A DNA stretch of 26,825 bases from Coptodactyla brooksi (GCA_033557675.1 JAWQRM010000197.1:1-26825), one strand, 5' to 3'; shown: positions 1 through 8,140, numbered from the stretch's first letter. The notes: a model not told the origin generated them from the sequence alone. Translations and numbers: made by a program.

Positions 1-222
1 ATGGAGTTTATGTCTGGAGAGTGGGGTAGTGTTTCACGTCTCTTCGGTGTATTATACAAAATTCATTCTCGAACAATCTGTGTGGTAAGGTTCGGGTCGT
101 TATCCTGCTGGAATATAAACTTGTTGTTGAACTCCGAGTTTTCGGCACTAGACTTCAATTTCTTTTTTAAAAATCAAAATAGACAAAGCAGTTAATAAAT
201 TTAAATAGATAACTTTCAATGA
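1..222 (-). pseudogene. Tc1-like transposase, C-terminal part (broken, runs off window edge)
   Basis: Read on the minus strand, this encodes the C-terminal half of a Tc1/mariner-type DD34E transposase, a nuclear cut-and-paste enzyme acting on terminal inverted repeats. Visible motifs are FIFQQDNDPN, carrying the second catalytic Asp, then QIVRE, a stop codon, and ILYNTPKRRE followed by HSPDINS. The glutamate expected just after the last motif lies beyond base 1. At least one frameshift separates the FIES segment near 215 from the QQDND segment. The matching N-terminal half lies at 494-850, and the 223-493 retroposon divides them. Family assignment is confident; the copy is clearly inactive. 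Confidence 0.85.
211..222. repeat. Left copy of 12-bp target-site duplication
   Basis: The sequence aactttcaatga occurs here and again at 494-505, exactly bracketing the poly-A retroposon. It encodes the FIES residues of the interrupted Tc1-like transposase on the minus strand, so both copies derive from that coding sequence. Confidence 0.85.
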
Positions 223-493
223 CTTGTCAAATATGTAAAAATTGGGAGTGTCAGGGAAATTTTCAAAATTTGGGTTTTTATTCCTTTAAAATTATTAAAT
301 GTTTGAATTGTCAATTTGATAATTCAAACCTGTCGTTGGGCTAATCCCCCGCACAGGTTAATCAACGATTCAAACGATCTCAACGGGCCTCGGAAATGGA
401 CGGATGGTATGGTGACAGATCATCGTGGCGTGCATTTGCTGAGTCCTCCCCTACGCAGTGAGGCATTCAGGGGAAGATAAAGAAAAAAAAAGA
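223..493 (+). mobile_element. Poly-A retroposon (SINE or 5'-truncated LINE 3' end)
   Basis: This 271-bp insert ends in an A-rich tail (gataaagaaaaaaaaaga) and is flanked by the 12-bp direct repeat aactttcaatga. The tail plus a target duplication of this length are the hallmarks of LINE-machinery retroposition. It interrupts the Tc1-like transposase, whose reading resumes on each side. The right half (about 330-475) is richer in GC than its surroundings, with CCCCCGCACAGG and TCCTCCCCTACGCAG blocks. I see no clear pol III A and B boxes, so a truncated LINE 3' UTR is as likely as a SINE. Confidence 0.8.
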
Positions 494-505
494 AACTTTC
501 AATGA
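494..505. repeat. Right copy of 12-bp target-site duplication
   Basis: Second copy of aactttcaatga, directly after the A-rich tail of the retroposon. It is identical to 211-222. Confidence 0.85.
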
Positions 506-850
506 AATGCATTTTAACCATTTCAGCAGCCGACATGCAACCTCATATCATGACTGAGCTACCTCCGTATTTTACCATGGGTTATAAATTGCTCTTGCCG
601 AATCGTTTTCCGGGCTTCCTCCATACTATTCTGTACTACTCTAAGCAATTGATTAGGAATGTCAAATTCTGTCCTGTGTGTGAACATAACACGGTCCAGT
701 AAACCATTAGTTGCATTCGTATATCTTAGCAAACCTTACCCTCTTCTTTCTATTTTGCTAATCCACGACTTCTTTCTCGCAACTCGTTAGTGATAACCGG
801 GCTTTCTGACGGTATGACACATTATTTCAAGGTTTACGTTTTTTTTATAC
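494..850 (-). pseudogene. Tc1-like transposase, N-terminal and central part (broken)
   Basis: Minus-strand translation gives, in order, ARKKSWISKIERRG, RKKRVRFAKIYE, DRVMFTHRTEFDI, VWRKPGKRFGKSNL and VKYGGSSVMI followed by GCMSAAEMVKMHFIES. This is the standard order of Tc1 transposases: end of the helix-turn-helix linker, then the first catalytic block, then the conserved GGGSVM-WGC block. Where family members have a DE pair after F(S/T), this copy reads HR, so the first catalytic Asp appears lost. A stop replaces Trp in the VM-WGC block, and there are at least two frameshifts. It continues into 1-222 across the retroposon. The boundary near 850 is approximate, and no terminal inverted repeat was identified. 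Confidence 0.82.
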
Positions 851-979
851 TTTCATACTAGGATTTTCTTTTACAGATCTAATTACCTGAGCTTCGTCCC
901 TTAATAATTTTAAACCACCAGATCGGGGTTTATTTGCCACAAATTTATAATTTTTATATTTTTCCTTGGCAAATTTTTA

Positions 980-1490
980 TTAGTTCTTGGCAAATTGAAC
1001 AAAACGCAAACCATCTGACCATTTATTTGTAACATTATCGCTCATCCATGCAGTTAACATATTTTGTATATCGTGATTGGCCTTTTCAATTGAGCCTTGC
1101 GTTTGACTACGGCAAGGCTTACCATGAACAATCTTAACATCTTTCCACATAGCGCATAGTTCAGATATAACTTGATTACAGAATTTCCTACCGTTATATG
1201 ATTGCAGTACAGCTGGGGCACTAAATGTTAAAGATATTTGAAGAAGGTGATCAGCTGTCTTAGTTTTCAAAGGTCGTAGCTAGGCACACTTTGTTAAATA
1301 ATCTTGACACACCATTATGAACTTATGCGCCATCCTTGTGTGACGGCAGGTCTATCAGATCGACTTGACATCTTGAGTTTAACTCGAAACTGACTATTGG
1401 TTTCACAACAATACCTTTTTTAGGTGCACTATGTTTCATTTGACATTGTTTACATAAATTTACATCATTAATTTTTAAAACATCAAAATG
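980..1490 (-). pseudogene. Retroviral-type integrase core, Ty3/gypsy-like
   Basis: On the minus strand a CKQCQMKH zinc-binding tail (about 1450) is followed by VDLIDLPSH (first catalytic Asp), a frameshift, MAHKFIMVCQDYLTK, a stop, then LRPLKTKTADHLLQ. The 96-residue ORF contains LQSYNGRKFCNQVISEL and QGSIEKANHDIQNML. This is the rve DDE integrase fold of gypsy-like retroelements and of domesticated 'KRAB-A domain-containing protein 2-like' genes. In the family the second block reads LQSDNGR-F; here Asp is replaced by Tyr, which removes a metal-binding residue. The Glu in SIEKAN remains. With a frameshift, a stop and a lost catalytic residue it is a pseudogene. No LTRs, gag or RT are nearby. 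Confidence 0.8.
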
Positions 1491-1518
1491 GCATCAGACG
1501 TTAGAAAGTATTTTTAGA

Positions 1519-2700
1519 ATTTTAGAATTTGTTTGTATAAGAACAGTTTACTATGTATGGATAATTGGGATTTTGTTCCAAATAACCAATACATTTTTCT
1601 ATATTTAATGTCTAATTCCTTTCTTTTCTTTTTAACATGCTCATTCCATCGAAGTCATACGTCAAGGTTCATCGCAAGGTATTTGGCGTTATTGCTGTAT
1701 GGAATTTCAATTTTATTTATGGTTATGGGTACATGGTCTTGTTGTATATACTAAAATCAACATGTACTGATTTGCTTTGGTTGATTCTGGGCCTCTACGT
1801 TTTAGTTCAGTTGGCTACACTGTGACTTGCTCTTCGGAGTTTTCTGGCTGCCTCTTCACTATCTTCTCCGAGAGCTAATATTGCCGTATCGTTAGCGAAC
1901 GTGGCTATTGTTGGTGTTTTGTATTTGTGGGATGTCACAGGTATATAGTAAGTAGAGAATACTCTACCGCAACCTCTACCCAACCCAACCCAACCGCAAG
2001 GAAGTGTACGGTACTCCTGCCTTGATTTCTTTCATGGTTGAATAGACTTCTTCTAGTTTTACTCGAACCATTCTTCCTGAAATGTAAGATTCTAATATCC
2101 CGGCGTACTGTTTTGGAAATATTTTTTTAAGTTTATGCATAAGGTCTCCATGTCAGACTTTATCGAAGGCTTGAGCGATGTCCAAGAGTACGGCTGAGCA
2201 CACTCTTTTCTCTTCATCGGCTTTTTCGATGATGTTGGCTATTTTATGGACCTGGCCAATCGTTGAATGCTTGTTCCTAAATCCAAACTGATATACAGGT
2301 ATCAGATCCTTACTTAACAATTATAGGCTTCAATCTCTTCAATAATAATTTCTCGACTAATTAAGATATTACCGGTAACAGTGAAATTGGTCGGTAAGAT
2401 TTCACATTATTGTACGGTTTCTCCGGTTTTGGAATCATAAAAACGTCGGTCACCTTCCAGACGTCTGGTACATGTTCTAGCCAGAATGCTGCATTAATCA
2501 GACTGGTAATTTTTACGATTCCTTTTCTGGCAAAGTGTTCGACGATTTCTCCAGTTATAAGGTTTTTATTCACTTTTACTTTCCTGAAAATCACGGTCAA
2601 GCTGAGCTTTGTTTTGTTGGCATGTTTGCTCAAGGTGATTGGCAAATGTTTCGGCTTTCTGTGCATTATTACATGCCCAACTTTCATCTGAAGCTCTTAT
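1519..2700 (-). pseudogene. Jockey-like non-LTR retrotransposon, reverse transcriptase region
   Basis: Minus-strand reading gives KAETFANHLEQ, LITGEIVEHFARKGIVK, DVWKVTDVFMIPKP with SYRPISLLPV, FGFRNKHSTIGQVHKIA, LLDIAQAFDKV, CDIPQ, the catalytic-site region, and finally KYRKMYWLFGTKSQLSIHSK with LFLYKQILK. This is the order of the fingers, palm and thumb of Jockey-clade ORF2. The catalytic FADD box reads FAND (1888-1899), losing an Asp. A stop replaces the Trp after AQAFDKV, and several frameshifts are present, one near 2570. A short microsatellite interrupts the region between GVP and the YLLYTCDIP block. The endonuclease and the end after LYKQILK are missing, with no poly-A at the 3' end, so both ends are truncated. 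Confidence 0.88.
1976..1994. repeat. Short CCCAA microsatellite inside Jockey RT
   Basis: About three and a half units of CCCAA (TTGGG on the other strand) lie inside the RT coding region, where related elements have the conserved GVPQGS block. It adds a stop and breaks the frame. Confidence 0.7.
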
Positions 2701-2740
2701 TGGCAGACAATTTACATATGATTTCTATATTTTTTTTTTA

Positions 2741-2919
2741 GTTAGTAATGAATTCATATTCGTTAAGGACTAATATAATATTAATAGTAGGCAATGATAT
2801 ATGTATAAATTCAGAAAACTGAACACTAACCGATCCTAATGTTATTCTTCAACTGGTGTCCTTTCACAGATCATCATTACAAGTATATGGTCAAGAATGG
2901 TGAAGGGTGATATTTCTGG
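2741..2919. other. AT-rich stretch without a recognised gene
   Basis: No motif was recognised on either strand. It precedes the hammerhead-like motif and could be flanking Penelope-like sequence too decayed to identify. Confidence 0.4.
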
Positions 2920-2965
2920 TCACTCCTGATAATGTTAACTTGGTAAGTGAAACGTGTATTCAGCA
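2920..2965 (+). ncRNA. Degenerate hammerhead-ribozyme-like motif (Penelope type)
   Basis: CTGATAA at 2926-2932 is followed 16 bases later by GAAAC at 2949-2953. The intervening bases start with TGTTAAC and TTGG and could form a short stem II. The canonical core is CUGAUGA-stem II-GAAA, so this copy has one core change (G to A) that should abolish cleavage. Spacing and flanks closely match the motif at 19378. Penelope-like retroelements are known to carry minimal type I hammerheads in their terminal repeats. No Penelope coding sequence was recognised next to this copy, so the link is by similarity to the other motif. It is a fossil at best. Confidence 0.4.
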
Positions 2966-4147
2966 GTTATCTTTCAGTTTTGGTTTACTGATGACATTGT
3001 TATTTTTGCTTCTATTTCTTTGTTGTTTTAATTCTAGCATTACCTTTCAATGGTCCATAATAAACTCTGGTGGTCTGCAACCTGTATCCTCATGAATGCT
3101 TGATGCTTTATTTTGTCTTCAATTCCATTTCAGCGTATTTGCTAACATATGCGGTTGCACATACCGAAGTATTAAAGCGAATAAATATAAACGTAAACAT
3201 GTATAGCTTTATGAGTTTGTTTAATATTTTGCGTGTAATCCGACACAAAATTATTTGATAACATTCTACCGTATGCTCGAAAAAAGGTCCTTTCTCTGGG
3301 TGCAAACGACTATAGTTTTTATTAGTTTGTACACAGCTGTATTCGCGGAGTTCAGTTCGGTAGCGGTAGTTTGCTGGCTTTTGTTTTTGCACCGTGCCAA
3401 TTTAAATATGGCTTGTAGAACCATCTTTATTTTCATTTGCACGTAGGTCTCGTCGAATTTACATATTTTCATATGCAGATTTGAGGCGAGGTGCTCCAAT
3501 ACGGGAGGCCACTGGAGCAATGCTATTTTGGTCACTTTTGTTTACTGGCTGCCGCAGGCGGGTCTGGCATTTTTAATGTGCTTGGAATACGGTTATTGCA
3601 AGAATAATTGAAAGTACAGCAAACTCCATAATACAATTTTAAATTTTCTGGTAAAGTAATTTATACCAAGTGATTTACATGGACTCGAATTACATGATTA
3701 CATAAATATATTTTTCTATAAAGTTTCTCAATACGTGTTTTGGTAGTTTCTCTACCCCACATTACGCTACACATATCTTTATAACTTTTATCTCCTATTA
3801 ATTACGATTAATTTGAATGTTATACAATCTGCATGTTATCTGAAATATGTTTAATTTTTATATAAACTTGGACTTTACTTCAAATTAATATACATTTTAT
3901 TTAAGCTATATTTCATTTACATATTCAATTATTTGACTTTTTCGATTATAATTAAAATGTGTCACGTAACATTTAAGAAGCATTTGGTTAGATTAATGCA
4001 AGCTCATCATTTTGTACAGTGGCTATTGTGATGGACGGAGTATGCTTCAAAGCAAGTATACTTCGTCTATATTCTTACATTTAACGAAGTGGACAATCGA
4101 AATTTGTAAACACAGGAGTAGTATCAGCAGTAATAATGAAGCAAATC
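2966..4147. other. Long AT-rich stretch, no gene recognised
   Basis: Only short ORFs without recognisable domains occur, the longest about 90 residues on the minus strand (3108-3392 and 3266-3535). Neither shows a motif, and they overlap in different frames, as expected by chance. I see no tRNA, rRNA or tandem repeat here. Confidence 0.5.
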
Positions 4148-4390
4148 TCACAAGTAACGCTAGGGTAATTTTCCTGAAATTTGGCATACAAGTAGTACAT
4201 GGAAAGTTATTAGACACGTATATCGTTATATCAGCTCAAAAGCCGTTTGAAGGACATAAATCACCCTTATCGATTTTGGAGATAGGTTCTGCTATTTTAC
4301 GAATTATTTCTATAGTTATTGCCAAATCAGGTAAGTAAGGGTTTTGGGGGTCGCTGATAACGATGTCCGTTATTAAAAATTTAAAGAAGG
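4148..4390 (+). repeat. Left arm of long inverted repeat flanking the pogo-like element
   Basis: Blocks shared with the reverse complement of 5915-6110 occur in the same order: acaagtaac-ctagg, tatatcgttatatc, caaaagc, gattttg-agatag, ctattttacga-ttattt, caggtaa-taagggtttt, and a block near gtccgtt-ttaa. Similarity is roughly 70 percent with indels, judged by eye. The 108-residue ORF at 4012-4338 lies largely inside this noncoding repeat and is considered spurious. The arm could be a terminal repeat of the pogo-like element or an independent repeat copied twice. Confidence 0.75.
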
Positions 4391-4559
4391 TGGCTTGAGA
4401 AACGAAAAATTATTACAAATTTCGAAGTATGTTTTGGATTAATTCACAATCTTCCCTGGAAGATAGCGTTCTATTCATGACATTGATACAAAAATATGAG
4501 CTTTACGCGCTAGAGAAGAAATCAATTTGTCACCGATATTATTTACTGCTTCCACATTT
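4391..4559. other. Gap between the repeat arm and the pogo-like coding remains
   Basis: No coding motif is recognised here. The N-terminal DNA-binding part expected upstream of the transposase was not found and may be deleted or too decayed. Confidence 0.4.
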
Positions 4560-5680
4560 TAGGTACATAATTTTAAAGTGACTCATGGAATTGTATCGAG
4601 AAAGATAAATAAATTTGTAACTAAAAAACAAATAGAGTCAAAGGAACAATTATCGCAAGCATCAAGCGAATTTATTTTTAAAGTAAAATCATAGTTCAAT
4701 TTAGAAATGCATGCGGGTCGTACGTTTGCTTTAAAAGAATCATTGAAAGTCGAGTGTTTAGCACAATCTTTAAATTCTTTGACGCACAGCTACACTATTC
4801 AGCCAATCGTGTCTGCCAACGGAGATTTAAAGTCGCCTTTATTAATAATCCTGCAAGAGACTAGTGGTAAATTTGGACCAATCGTTGAAAAAACTTTGTA
4901 TAAAGCAGACAATATTGTCGCATTTGAATCAAAAACACTTTTTACCAAATACTGAGGAAAACTCTGTTCTTTTGTTAGATTCTTGGACTGGGCAAAGTGA
5001 AAGGAAGTTTGGCAATATTGATAAAGACAATAAAAACATCCAAATTTTCATGATTCCCGCTGGAACCACTGGTTTAATTTAGCCGTTGGACGTTTACACT
5101 TTTAGACCTCGGAAGAAGACAATTTTCTGATATTGTCATGCTGTATAACTATACTCCTGTTTGTAAAAATTACAACACCATAAAGGAGTCACGCAATTGG
5201 GCTAAAATTTACAACAAGTGCAAATTAGGGTGTGCTCTTCTAACGATTAGAAATTCAGGTTTATATTTTTACTTTGTAAATTTAATCGTTTATTTGTATC
5301 AATACAGGTTGGTTATGGCATTAATTCCATTTAATTCTGAAGCGTCGTACATGGCATTGTAATTTTTACAAACAGGAGTATATGATGTAAATTTATATTT
5401 AAGGAATAACATCCTCAAAATACAGTCTTTAATATATAACCAGTTTTCAGCGCCCAGATTTAAGAATATCTTTCGATACGCTAGGTGGAAGGATGTGTTT
5501 ATATTGCAGAAAAACCAGACAAATGCGAAACCTCTGCAGATTTCTATTTGAAAAAACAGCAATAACGCATGTAAACTCTACAATGATATTACAATAATTA
5601 AATGTGCTTGGTGTACGACTTCAATATGCATGCAGCACTTCTTTACTTTCTTCTCGCTTAACAAACGCTAACTCTACATT
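4560..5680 (+). pseudogene. pogo-like DDE transposase, interrupted by a MITE
   Basis: Plus-strand reading shows FKVTHGIVSRKINKFVTKK with QIESKEQL, then MHAGRTFALKES and SLNSLTHSYTIQPIVSANG, GKFGPIVEKTLYKADNIV, SVLLLDSWTGQSE and IPAGTTGLI, a stop, then PLDVYTFRP. After the 5152-5380 insertion comes DVNLYLRNNILKIQSLI, QFSAPRFKNIFRYARWKD, and after another frameshift CKLYNDITIIKCAWC with a CMQHFF tail, which looks like a small zinc-binding end. These are blocks of a pogo/Tc1-superfamily DDE transposase common in insect genomes. The second and third Asp (LLDSW, PLDV) are kept. The first block, expected as DQSGF before NLEMHAG, has lost its Asp and contains a stop. It is non-functional through stops, frameshifts and the insertion. 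Confidence 0.82.
5152..5380. mobile_element. 229-bp MITE with 24-bp perfect inverted ends and TA duplication
   Basis: The left end 5152-5175 (tactcctgtttgtaaaaatt, then acaa) is the exact reverse complement of the right end 5357-5380. Both sides carry TA (5150-5151 and 5381-5382), the target duplication of Tc1/mariner-type transposition. Removing the element and one TA joins the reading frame of the host transposase between MLYNY and DVNLY, which fixes the boundaries to the base. The interior has no coding capacity, so it would have needed a transposase from elsewhere. Beyond 24 bp the arms stay partly similar (CCAT block). Confidence 0.92.
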
Positions 5681-5691
5681 ACTGCAGAAAA

Positions 5692-5733
5692 TTTAAAGCA
5701 TAAGTCAGGAGGGATCCTGACTTATACTTTAAA
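5692..5733. repeat. Near-perfect 19-bp hairpin after the pogo-like remnant
   Basis: tttaaagcataagtcagga (5692-5710) and its reverse complement with one mismatch (5715-5733) are separated by ggga. It lies just downstream of the last recognisable transposase codon. It could be a relic of abutting terminal inverted repeats; there is no evidence for a terminator role. Confidence 0.6.
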
Positions 5734-5914
5734 GGTCCTAAGGGGGGATTAATTTTTACATGCATCACTACTTATAGTAATGATTTTCGATGTTTAGTTA
5801 CTGTTAGGGGTAGTTGTCGATGACCTTCTTGCTCCAAGTTCGCATCAAAGCATTTTTGACAGGATGTTAAACTTTTGAAAAAATGCGACCGCCATATTGC
5901 ATCCGCCATTTTGA

Positions 5915-6110
5915 ATTCTTAAAAACGGACTTCAGATTCGCTATCAACAATCCTAAAAACCCTTAGTTACCTGAGTCGTAAAAATAACTCGTAAAATAGT
6001 AGAAACTATCTTCAAAATCATGGTTTCTACCCTTCAGCTTTTGGACCGATATAACGATATACAAGATTCAGAAAAATCGCCGTATGACATTTTCCTAGTG
6101 TTACTTGTCA
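5915..6110 (-). repeat. Right arm of long inverted repeat flanking the pogo-like element
   Basis: Reverse complement of the repeat at 4148-4390, with matching blocks in the same order. Inward of the shared part it contains ATGGCGGATGCAATATGGCG (minus strand, near 5887-5913), which the left arm has mostly lost. Together the arms bracket about 1.5 kb holding the pogo-like coding remains and the MITE. Confidence 0.75.
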
Positions 6111-6185
6111 GTAGAGGTCCACAACATTGTACCGTCCACAATAAGGACTATACCACGGTGAATTAGCAATCTACAAGATGTTCAA

Positions 6186-6554
6186 TCAACAGCAAATCAG
6201 AACTGGATTTAACAAACACCTTAACCACAACAAGTACATTTTAATACTGAAAATTAACCAGTATTGGTATTCATTGTTATTTAAGTCCTTGATTAATGTT
6301 AGATATAATTTATATGCTTCCAATTCTAATTTAGATAATTTACTATAGAGGTATTTAGTTTCAAGGTTTAACCTAATATCTTTTAGTTTAATCAATACTT
6401 TTACCGCGGGGGACGGATGAATTTTACTCTTGAGGTTTTTGTCAATACATTTCGGAATGACGTTATTAATTTTGCAGCTACGAAGAAACTTAATATTTAA
6501 TTTAGTTGGGCTGATAACTGTACTTATCCTAAAGAATCTTGACCGGTAAGCCAT
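6186..6554 (-). pseudogene. Possible Penelope-like retroelement N-terminal fragment
   Basis: A 122-residue ORF on the minus strand contains LNIKFLRSCKINNVIPKC, then a basic-rich segment and an LSKLELEAYKLYLTL helix-like stretch ending in NEYQYW. The pattern of an aromatic-Leu-x2-Cys-x3-Asn-x2-Pro-Lys block followed by a long helical region resembles the conserved N-terminal domain of Penelope-like reverse transcriptases. No RT follows, because the sequence ends at 6186. Other Penelope fragments lie at 8980-11125, which makes the call plausible but not firm. A 36-bp imperfect direct repeat lies at each side (6220-6256, 6615-6650). Confidence 0.45.
6220..6256. repeat. Imperfect direct repeat, copy 1
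   Basis: The core ttaaccacaacaagtacatt recurs at 6615-6650 with a few substitutions (aagtgcactttaatagtgag in place of aagtacattttaatactgaa). The two copies are about 395 bp apart and bracket the possible Penelope N-terminal ORF. Confidence 0.7.
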
Positions 6555-6614
6555 CTTCTTATATGAGAAAAACAGAAGTCTGTGGTCTCGTAGTTACTGG
6601 AGTTAACATACATT

Positions 6615-6650
6615 TTAACCACAACAAGTGCACTTTAATAGTGAGAATTA
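6615..6650. repeat. Imperfect direct repeat, copy 2
   Basis: Partner of 6220-6256. Its right edge coincides with the point where the DUF4817-type transposase reading stops making sense, so it marks an insertion or recombination boundary. Confidence 0.7.
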
Positions 6651-7200
6651 TTCGTTTTAGTATTTTCCAGAAAAATCCCATAAACACGGGCATATAAGTT
6701 TGCAGGCAGCAAATATGGCCCCACTATATGGTTATCAACAATACCAGACCAAATTTATACTGATGACGTAATCTTTTAATGGCCTGAGGATTTTCGCCGC
6801 TCCAAATGTCACTGTTGTATGCATTAAAAGAGCCGTCTCTTGAAAAATATTATTCGGCCGTCCATAATACGTTTCTAGGTAATCTTTGTTCGTCGTTAAT
6901 TCCCGGTGACTACCATTCAACAAATTAAATTTTGTTGAGATAATTAGCTGGAATTAACGTGTGCACTTTTTGAATACGAATACGGATGCTTTTCATATTT
7001 TTTAATACTCTCCACATACATGAATGACTTGTGTGTATTGCCTGAGCAATAGCACGAGTGCTACTTTGCGGATTATTTTCAAATTGCCGCAGAATTTCGT
7101 CTCTAAAGTGCAATATTCGGACAGTACGATAGGCTCTCGCTGAAACCCAACCTTGAAAACGATGGATGACAGGAAATTTCGCACAGTATAAATTCGCCAT
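6648..7200 (-). pseudogene. DUF4817-type Tc1/mariner-like transposase, 3'-truncated
   Basis: Minus strand from an ATG at 7198-7200: YCAKFP, AYRTVRILHFRDEILRQFEN, SSTRAIAQAIHTSHSCMWRV and VHTLIPANYLNKI form the N-terminal DUF4817/helix-turn-helix part. After a frameshift come NVLWTAE, a stop, YFSRDGSFNAYNSDIWSGEN and IKRLRHQYKFG. After another shift come GIVDNHIVGPYLLPANLY and YGIFLENT. Relatives read WTDE at the first catalytic block; here the Asp is Ala. Sequence beyond LENT is missing, so the other catalytic blocks are absent. The upstream end carries ACAGGGTGTTCG (7294-7305), typical of termini in this group by my recollection. Confidence 0.85.
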
Positions 7201-7220
7201 ACTTCACTAGCATTGTGTAC

Positions 7221-7249
7221 GTAACAAACTAATTAAGTTAGTTTGTTAC
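7221..7249. repeat. Perfect 12-bp hairpin upstream of the transposase ATG
   Basis: gtaacaaactaa (7221-7232) and ttagtttgttac (7238-7249) are exact reverse complements with a 5-base loop. It sits about 20 bp upstream of the minus-strand start codon, inside the element's leader. Confidence 0.8.
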
Positions 7250-7293
7250 TAATATTTTTATTAATCTGAACTTGGACAGTTTTTAGAACAAAC

Positions 7294-7305
7294 CGAACAC
7301 CCTGT
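7294..7305 (-). repeat. Probable terminal motif ACAGGGTGTTCG
   Basis: Read on the minus strand, this begins the leader of the DUF4817-type element. The same motif or close variants recur at about 14852, 15154, 18590-18640 and 19160-19190, linking these stretches to one repeat family. Confidence 0.6.
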
Positions 7306-7812
7306 ATACGCGAAGATAGTTTCAAATTATACAGAGTTTGATATCATGCAACCTCTATTTGAAACATATTTTTCAAAAGAGAGTAATAACCGAGTTTAAG
7401 AACGAAACATCTTCCCCAAGAGGACAGCACTTTTTCAATAATGTTTATGACTCGAGATCCGTTGATTTTAAGCATGTACTATACTTATAATTTTTTATCC
7501 GCAATTTTTTATAGATTATAAAAATATATGTCGTTACAAAAAATTGTGAAAAAATCAAAAATATTTTAGGTTAAGTACCGCAACCGTATAGACATTTCTT
7601 ATGATATGCTTCTTTCTGAGGTCTCTTTATCAGATACCTATATACAAAATTTAGTGTCAATCAGTCCTACGTAGCGTGGATCTACGTAGCTATGTATATT
7701 AGGCAATTTATAGTCTGCATAGACAGACTATAAATAGCCTAATTCGTCAAAATCCATCAAAGTCTCGACATTGGTTTCTTTGGCGAATGCAACACTTTTT
7801 CTTCAGACCTAT
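7306..7812 (-). repeat. Interspersed repeat, copy 1 (inverted partner at 14160)
   Basis: Its reverse complement matches 14160-14530 block by block. Shared pieces include tttgatgga-ttgacgaatt, aggctattt, ttgacactaaattttgtata, ctgataaa-agacct, catatcataagaaa, aaaatcaac, tctcgagt, attattgaaaaa and tcgttctta. The two copies are about 6.4 kb apart in opposite orientation. There is no clear coding potential. Confidence 0.8.
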
Positions 7813-8140
7813 CGACGAAAGAAAGCAAATACAGGTGGCAATTCGAAAAAAGTGATCTATCGCGCGGGGTGAAGGTAATATTGCTAAAACTAAAACACAT
7901 TATCAGTTTGTAGTATTTATAGTGCTATTTAATTTAGTCTTGGTTTTATTTCAATCAGATAATAAATAACGGTGCTACGCATTGGACGTTTTTTAGGAAA
8001 GAGAGGGTATTAAAAACCTAATTCGAATATTTCGGGGAATTAGATATCCTATTTCGGGGACTTACCAATTTGCGGCGACTCACAGCGACTTACAGCGAAT
8101 CACAGTTTCTTGGCACACGTCGTGTACTTAAGGTGGGTTA
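7813..8140. other. No gene recognised; contains a short 10-bp tandem repeat
   Basis: Three units of about gcgacttaca occur at 8075-8104, and the block atttcgggga appears twice just before (about 8029-8060). This lies immediately upstream of the Tigger-like coding remains and may be that element's 5' end. No promoter can be supported. Confidence 0.45.

Noticed and set aside
1976..1994. TTGGG repeat as telomere-like sequence
   Set aside because: Only about three and a half units, inside a decayed RT frame. Local slippage is sufficient.
4012..4338. 108-residue ORF as a host gene
   Set aside because: Most of it lies in the inverted repeat arm 4148-4390, whose other copy has no matching open frame. 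It has no recognisable domain.
6758..6800. CTGATGA near 6760 as another hammerhead
   Set aside because: No GAAA at a workable distance and no stem II pairing. It lies in the coding part of the DUF4817-type transposase.
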